Source: Theristus sp. LFF4_11
Taxonomy: Eukaryota > Nematoda > Chromadorea > Monhysterida > Xyalidae
NCBI GenBank assembly: GCA_030248135.1
Contig: JASANC010003119.1
Coordinates: 124,001 to 188,000, forward strand
DNA length: 64,000 nucleotides
Direction: 5' to 3'
Under the pieces are notes generated by a model. It saw only the letters and a program-made list of their open reading frames with translations. It did not search any database and was not told the DNA's origin. A program made the position numbers and the translations under genes. Positions 57,301-64,000 of this stretch are shown here, one piece after another (within the stretch, counting starts at the first letter, position 1; the number at the start of each line of letters is the position of its first letter).

Positions 57301-60300
57301 AACACCACCGACTCGATCGAATGGCCGTTCGGCTGAAAATCGCACGCAACAACATAATTCGGAGGAACTGACATTGCACATGTGCGTGCTAAATTAGTCC
57401 GGGGCAGCTTGATGCAGCCAATCAGCGTCGTGCGCATGCGCCACTTTGACGGCAGGCCAGATTGCCTGCTTTGTAGTGCACGTGCGTGCCACCCACCAAC
57501 TCCCGGTTGTCCTGCTCGTGCTGCTGTGCGTCATACTGCTCATCCTCAACGCCAGTGACCGGCAACGGCTCATCGTCCATCATCCACTCGTCCGTGTCCA
57601 TGTTGCCGAACAGGCCGTCGTCCTCCGGCGCGGTCGGCTCGATCACCGGCCACTGCTCGTCAGCGTCACGCGAGTCGCCCGCCAGTTGACGTTGACGCTC
57701 GGCCACACTGCCGCCAGCGTCTGCGGCACGCTGCACAGTGGCGGCCTCAGTGGTCGCTTGTGGCTGCTGCTGGTTCATGCACGTCGGTCGGCGGATGACC
57801 GTTTTCGGTTTGCGCTTGTTCGAGCCGCCACTGCCGGCGGCGCTTGGTGACACCGAACTGGTCGCATTCGCGGCGCTCGCCGACGTGCACGAGGACGTAG
57901 CTGAAACGGCAACAACAACAGCAATACGCACGCATGATCGTGTTCTGTTTTTTTTTGTTTGTTCGCGCGCCAGTTTCGGAAACCCTAAGGTACCAAAACT
58001 CCAACGGAACCGTTGTGGTGAACAGTTACTCTGTACGAATGTGCTCCGTGAATGCATGCATCCTGCGCGTAGTATTATTGATTGACAAGTGGAGGCAGTG
58101 CAGCGGCCAATCAGCTGATTATGATCAGTTCAGTCGAAGCACACCACCGAAACCAGCACACAAACACACTCGACTGGCGATCGTCGTGTTCGCCCGCAGT
58201 CTGTCGGTGCTCGTCATCGCCCGCAACCGGCTCTTGCTTCACCGTAGCCGCCTCGCTGTCAGCGTCCTGCACGTGCGGCGGTGGACAGAAAATCGCGTCG
58301 AGCGCACTTCGTTTGCGTTTCAGAATGTCGTCGGTGAGTTTTGATGGCGGCGCCGAGGACGTGACCGTGGTGGCCTGCGGCTGCGGCGTCTGGTGTGCGT
58401 GCGGTTTGCCTGCGTTCGCTGACGCGCACGTGCGCTCCGGCCACATACGCCCGCCGGCCGCGTTGCTGTTGCTTTTCGCACTCGCACTGTTGCTCGAGGC
58501 ACATGGGTCGTCGCCTGACCGTTGCAGCAAGGCATCACTTCAGTCAGTACACTTCAATACTCTCCTCTTTTGTATTGTACATTGACCATTGAACCGTTGA
58601 TGTTTGAGACAAATTGTGCGTTTTATCAGACTTTCGATTGAGTGAGCGTCTCGATGCTGCGCATGCGCGAGCCAACCAATCAGCAACAATGAAAAGCAAC
58701 CACTCAGCGCACTGCCCATAAACGCAGACACGTCCATGGAAATTCGCTGATGCCCGTCTGCCTCACCGAGCACCCGCGCGAGCGCCACGCGCGCCCTGTG
58801 GAAGTACGTCTGCAGCGTCGTGAACGGCACGAGGTTGTCGACAGCGGCCGCCTTCATCGTCTTCTTTCCGCTGATTGCCGCGAACACCGCTGCTGCCAGC
58901 CGACGTTTCTTCTCGTCGTCTTCGTACTGGCAGAATTCGACCGCACGAGTCACGGCCATTTGGATCACTGAAATATTTCAACCGTTCGACGATCCATCAG
59001 ATCGCGATCTCAAATACAAAGGTAAATTTTGAATTCACAGTTGAATTCACACAATATAGTGTGACGAGAAACGGGAATTTCGTTTGACCGCCTGCCCAAT
59101 TTCGCCGCACTCACTTTTCGGGTTCTTCTTCCAGCTGTCCGGAATTTTCACCGGCTTGAACGGCGTGATGAACGTGGCGCCGGGGCCAGTGAACGTCTGT
59201 CGTTTCGGCTTCTGGTGGTGTGCGTGGTGGTGATGATGACGGGCGGACGTGCTGCGATGATGCGACGGCAGCGGGCGACGATGCGGTGCGCTGAACAACG
59301 CCAGCAAAAACGAGAGAGTGACTCTCAAATGTTACACGTTGCTTGCAGCGAACATGCGCAATCTGTTGTATTTCAAGTACAACAAGCAAGCTCGCTTGCA
59401 CTGCAGGCAGCCGACTGCAGCGAAACAAGCTCGTCACAAACCACTGTGGCAAACTGTTGCCGACTCACTTCTGTACAGTTGTGGAGGCCGCCGTCTGTTG
59501 GCCCGGTGCACTGAATCGCGTGCCAGCGTTCACGGTCGCCGCTGCATCGTGCTGTCTCGTGTTCACGCTGATGTTCTGGTCATTTGCAAGCGCCAGTGTG
59601 TCCGTGGCGCCCGCACACTCAGCCGCATCCGTCTGTCCGTCGATCAGTCCGAGTTGGCGACGTGCCTTCTTCACGTACGGATGCAGCGTGCTGAACGGAA
59701 TGCTGTGCACTGCTGCCGCCTGCGTCAACGGCAGCTCGCCCTTGACCGTCTCGAACACCGCCAGAAACAGTCGATCCTTGTTAGCGCCGGCGTAGTGCGA
59801 CGCCGCGATCTGATGGCGAACGGCCGATTCGATCGCCTGCACCGACGGAAGGCTCGCGCGCTTGCTGCCTGCAAACACACGGGATGCGCTCACATTCGTA
59901 TGTGACTGCGATGCCGCCGCGCCCGGAGTTTTGGCGTGCTGCATGCCATGCAGTGATTTATTTACTTGACACGTATGCAGAACTGGTCACTTCAAATGTG
60001 GCCAATCAGCCGCTTGCATACATACTTGGCAGCATCTCGACGTCGGCGTCAACGCCCAACAGCTGGCGTGCGTCCTTGACGATGTTTCGCAACAACTCTT
60101 CGTCGAGTGCGTAGTCAACAGCGGCCTGTGCGATGCGCAGCTCGTAGTTCAGGCATTTCACAACGCCCATGAACAACTGCAGCTGGCCGGCCGGCCCGAA
60201 ATCGTCCACGGACACGTGCGCGTCGATCGCCTCGCGCGCTGCGTCCTCGACGTTCTCGTACTGAAAATTGCACTGAGCTTACGAAAACAGTAGTTTTTAT

Positions 60301-62017
60301 TTGAATGGGCACAGTATGGCCGGATACATAAGGCACGCTATGTGTTCTCCATCAAGGCGGGACTAGTCGCAAACTAGGAGTTGTCGTTTTCAAGAATGCC
60401 AAGATATTTCTCAAACGTGTGTACAGAGAACAAAAAACGAACACGCACGAACAAATTAATCTATGAAAAAATAGCACGATTAATGTAACACACAATTGGC
60501 TTTCTAAAAATCTTCTTTGTTTCATTCAATTTTCGCGCGCTCATTGCACTCTGAAAAACTGCCATTTTTACTCGGTCATCCCGTAGCACGTCAAACGACG
60601 ATTTCAAAAACAGCCAACCAGCCAACGGGCAGCAAATGGAACGCAACGCCACCTTTGGTGCGAGTGTCTCCTCCTCCTGTTTCAGCTGCGTCTCGTGTTG
60701 CTGTTGCTGTTGTTGTTGCTGTTGTTGTTGTTGCGCGTGTTCAGCCTGTTTCGCAGCAGCAGTGAGCAGTTCCTGCGGGTCTTTGTCGGAGGCGGCCGAG
60801 AACAGCATGGACGAGTTGACGGCCAAGGAGCCGAGCCCGAGATCGGCCATGTCGCCGTCGTCGTCGTCGCCGTTGCTGTCGCCGAGAACGGACGCGTTCG
60901 CCTGGTGGTCGCCGTCGGTCGGTTTGCGTGCGAGCGACGACGCTGCGCCGTCCGATCGCGCGTCCGTCTCCTCCGAGGCGGCGGTGTCCGCGGTGGCGGC
61001 GTCCTCGTTGGCGGCGCTGTCGTTGCTCAGCTCGTGACTGTTGTTGCCGAACGAATTCCACAGATCAACACCTGCAACGTGAATGTGCACCGGTGATGCA
61101 ACGTTGACCGAACGTTCAGTATCTGGTTGAACAGATCGTGCAATGTTTACACAGCCGCCTCAAAGCCCTCTCGATATGCGCTCTATTACATGCAAACAAA
61201 GTTGATTCGCTGTATTGCTGACAGTTTGCCAGCCGCAAATACAACAACAATCAATCAATCAAGATTGCCCAAAGCACCAACCAGAAATCATATCACTGGC
61301 CGACGTCTGTCCGGCGGGCCGCTCCGTCCGGGGCGCTTTCAGTTTGCTGTCCTTGTTTGACGGTTTCTGCGTGATGTCCAGTATGCATTTTGGTGTGCCG
61401 TTGTAGTTCTTCTGTAGTCGTGGCGGATTCTTGAGCGGCGGCGCGCGGTCGCCGAGATGATGACGCGCCTTGTGCACGTACGGATGCAGCGTGCTCGTGG
61501 CGAACTGGTGACGCACCGACGACTCCTGGTGGCATCACAGACACAATGCAACCGGTTGGCTGGGTGCGTTGGCGAACAATGCAATCGAACTGGTGAATCA
61601 TCGTTGGCAATCAGCTGGTTGGCTGCACTTTTGAACGGAGCTCACTGAAACTGATTGCGTTCAACCAAGCAGCCCGATGCAGTCAATCAGAGTCGCATAT
61701 GGTTCACACAGTTCGACTGCAAAGCGCCGTCAAGCGCTCACCGACCATCAAGCACGCACGCGAATGCTCGCACCAACCTTGATGGTCATACGACCAGACA
61801 CGACTTCTTCGACGGCCACCGAGAATCGCTGTTTCTCAGCGTCTGGCTTACTGAACACGCGAGTGACGAGCATCACAGCGTCATGCAGCTCTTCCGGGCT
61901 CGCCAGCTCGTTGCTGGCGGTGGTGGTGGCGGTGGTGATATTGTCGGTGCTGTCGTTTTCAGCAGTGTCTTCTTCGGTTTCAACCTCCGTCTTCGAATTC
62001 ACGACTTCAGTCGCCAT
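51338..62017 (-). CDS. Giant protein with about ten tandem HTH-like units (novel)
   Basis: All 25 modelled exons join in phase to 1954 aa: 62017-61778, 61525-61297, 61071-60653, 60260-60026, 59868-59469, 59290-59115, 58967-58767, 58514-58170, 57900-57497, 57332-57207, 57108-56980, 56866-56696, 56402-56240, 55868-55748, 55645-55489, 55370-55224, 54978-54717, 54480-54313, 53990-53864, 53774-53624, 53417-52922, 52731-52519, 52382-52162, 52095-51832, 51637-51338. The unit is helix-rich, about 65 aa: AV...K.RL..AV..V..G..T...AA, then a turn and STLHPYV.KAR..LG. Approximate starts: residues 46, 300, 383, 568, 887, 990, 1135, 1250, 1392, 1640. The AA...VP.ST turn resembles pipsqueak-type HTH domains, so a nuclear DNA-binding role is inferred. 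Linkers are acidic, polyQ, His-rich and Ser/Lys-rich (KKRRDSERSEQ, PPAKRAKHEE). Weakest joins: exons 22-23 (acceptor ccaag), 24-25, and the optional 66-nt intron after exon 23. Confidence 0.83.
54034..54213. mobile_element. CGCATTGAGTC-family element, most complete copy
   Basis: Ends TCTGCGACTCAATGCGAG and GCGCGCATTGAGTCTCGAGA are imperfect inverted repeats about 180 bp apart. The interior includes GGAAACTAGTTTCAATCTTT and GGACTCGGATCACTTTGCCAATTTTGAATTCC. It lies in intron 18 of the multi-HTH gene. Relatives: 35340-35830 (two), 25541-25615 and about 40695-40770. Confidence 0.8.
56013..56219. mobile_element. Inverted-repeat element, CAAACGTGTCC family, copy 2
   Basis: Matches 29493-29699 in reverse orientation: CAAACGTGTCCGGACTAAAATGACGTCATTT at one end, ATGACGTCATTTCAGTGGGACACGTTTA at the other. 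It lies in intron 13 of the multi-HTH gene, about 20 bp from the exon-13 donor. Confidence 0.85.
60700..60735 (-). repeat. polyQ-coding CAA/CAG tract
   Basis: Mixed CAA and CAG codons for about 12 consecutive Gln in exon 3 of the multi-HTH gene. Mixed codons suggest the tract is kept for its protein property and is not a pure slippage repeat. Confidence 0.85.
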
Positions 62018-64000
62018 GGTTATTGCTGCTCGAAATATGACAATTGCGCGTTTCCTTTATTTAATGATGTGTATCCCGGTATTTGTAATTGATCATCAAA
62101 GTCAATGCGATGCATAAAAGCATATACCTGAATAGCAACACATTTAAACTGAATTTGTTAAGAAACCACAACGAAAAAACAAAAACGACACACTAAGTAT
62201 AGCACAGAAACTGTTTCTACTGTTCTGCCAATCGTACTGGAATAGAATACTCGAAATGTAGAAAGAAATGCGCTGGATCAACTGAGTCATATGTAGAAAA
62301 ACAAGCGAAAGAGTGAAAAAAAAGCTGGACTGCAGATGGCGGGCGATTCGCGATGGGAAATAGAGGGGAAAACAGAGAGCGAGACGGAGAGGATAGGAGG
62401 GAAATGCGTGCGTGTTGCGTGGCGGGGCGCAGTGGCACAATGCGCAGATGTACAAAACGCGCATTAGTTTGGTCGGTAGGGCAGCGCGGCCGCAGTGGTC
62501 CGTGTCGGTTGGGGCAGCACATGTGCTGGTGTGTGTGTCACGTGATCACTGCGTGCTGCAATACAGTGCCAACCAGCCAGAGCAGACACCGACCGTGTGC
62601 TGCTGCTGCCGTGTCGTGTTCGCGCATGTTGTGCGCACTGTGGTGTGCGCGCGACTGGTTTGTGTCACCGCAACATGTGAATGCACACAAAAGCAGCAGC
62701 CACATGTCGACAGACACACACACACACGCAGTGCACTGCTGTATTTGTAAGCAACACACTGCTGCTCGTTGTTTTGTGTCGCACACACGCGCACAAACGG
62801 CGACTACTGCACCAGTCTGATTCACTGGCTGTTCACAATCATGCTGGAAAACTGTCATTGTGATAGTTGCACTCTGGTCCACACCACCGGTAACCCCTCA
62901 ACTACACAGTGCAATGTGAATGAAGTTGCGAAGCTCTGGCGTCGAAACACACAAACAACAGCGAAACAAAACGCAATTGCACAAAACGAACGTTCCGAAC
63001 ACAAGTCACGTTTCATGGCGTTTGTACTATTCGCAAAAAAACGGGGCGCAGCAAACGCAACAACACAAGCGCCAGACGGAAACGAACGAAACGGGCAGAT
63101 GGACAATAGTTCACGGTGCAAAGCTGGTCTGGCTCTAAATGACGTGACAGAATCCGCTCGATCGCGAGCCACGTCAGTGCTGCGTTCGACTCGCAGCAGT
63201 GATCATAGAAACCGACGGCACCAGGTAACCTGCGTCAAGCATGATCATTGCTGCCACGAACTGCTGCAGATACACGTCGGTTGTTGCTAACACGGCGTGG
63301 TGCGTGTGTTGTGTCTGCGTATGTACGCTTCGACGTGCGACTACAGTGGAACACGAAACACACAGCAGCAGCACAGATCGACCGCGGGGCGAATACGAAA
63401 ACGAAGCACAATGGGCAGCACTATCGTCGTCGGCCTTGCCATCCGTGCACAGTGCACAGGCCAAGTGGCCGACATCGCGGAGGCAGCACATCGTGGGCCG
63501 CCCAACACACAGACACGGAATGCGAACGTGTACACGCTAATGCGCCTGACTAAGCCAACAAGAGAGAGAGCGCGGAGCGAGCGAAACACTGCTGCTGCTG
63601 TTGTTGTTATGGCCGTGTCGTCACGAGAGTCGACGGCCGATTGTGGCGTGTGTGTGTGTGTGTGTATGCTGTGTGCTCCAGCACGTGTGCACGTACGTTA
63701 CTGCGCTGTTACTGCGCTATGCGATGCACACACACAGTGCGCATAGAGACACACGAACGCGAACGAAACGAAACGTGCTAGAGACACACTGCTGCTGCTG
63801 TCAGTGTTGGCCGTGCCGTGATGATGATCATTGTGTCTCGTTGGATGCTGCTGCTTGGATGCGTCGCATCGTCATCACAAACACAACACACAGCACAGAC
63901 GTACGCGGACACACGGCCGTGTCGTTGCTGTCTCTTGCTCTGCCACAGTGCGCCGCTGATGCGCCCTCTTGTCCGGCATCGCAGCGAATCACGCAGACCT
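62018..64000. promoter_or_regulatory. Upstream region of the multi-HTH gene
   Basis: About 2 kb with no exon I can support. From 62330 on the base composition changes to GC-rich with purine runs (GAGAGCGAGACGGAGAGGA), many CACACA/TGTGTG tracts (for example 62718-62735, 63646-63665) and CTGCTGCTG blocks. Likely the promoter and 5' UTR of the gene starting at 62017, possibly shared with a divergent gene beyond the window. No TATA box or other specific site is claimed. Confidence 0.45.

Noticed and set aside
62353..63746. Several 100-170 codon frames on both strands
   Set aside because: They arise from CA/TG and CTG simple repeats; no splice-consistent series or recognisable domain.

Overview
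This is nuclear DNA of a small-bodied invertebrate animal. All genes are metazoan orthologues or intron-rich novel genes. Exons are GC-rich, introns short and AT-rich, genes lie 0.3-7 kb apart on both strands, and the introns are full of short inverted-repeat elements. I see no prokaryotic, organellar or viral gene, and I cannot fix the phylum from sequence alone; an ecdysozoan such as an early-branching nematode would fit. I joined exons by hand, checking reading frame, splice phase and splice sites at each junction.

Layout. A Shaker-type Kv1 potassium channel (+, 760-5818) has a possible alternative first exon in its large first intron. A FAM20 secretory-pathway kinase (-, 11826-7408) follows, with a 45-bp minisatellite in its last intron and a hAT-like element in its first. 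The stretch 11863-18941 is largely gene-free. Next come a 127-aa single-pass membrane protein (-), the ESCRT-III subunit CHMP6 (-) and ATP synthase subunit g (-). A G/C-homopolymer transposon lies downstream. Then come a seven-span protein with a coiled-coil N-terminus (+), a 181-aa type I membrane protein (+) and a four-span protein (-). A cluster of nested transposons (31.1-33.8 kb) precedes TMEM147 (+), exportin-7 (+, 26 exons), the methionine-salvage enzyme APIP/MtnB (+) and WDR54 (-).

The last quarter holds one 25-exon minus-strand gene (62017-51338; 1954 codons plus stop as modelled). Its protein carries about ten copies of a roughly 65-residue helix-turn-helix unit. Most copies end in a motif of the type S-T-(L/I/V)-H-P-Y-V-x-(K/R)-A-R-x-x-L-G, and acidic, His-rich, polyQ and Ser-rich linkers lie between them. 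I do not recognise it as a described family; it looks like a pipsqueak-style DNA-binding array and is the most novel object here.

Other cross-cutting signals: three introns start with GC instead of GT, all GCAAGT. Several non-autonomous transposon families have exact target-site duplications, including one whose body is long runs of G and C. Micro-palindromes carrying CCAATCAG recur through many introns. The genes are an ordinary mix of neuronal, secretory, trafficking, mitochondrial, transport and regulatory functions; nothing suggests co-regulation.
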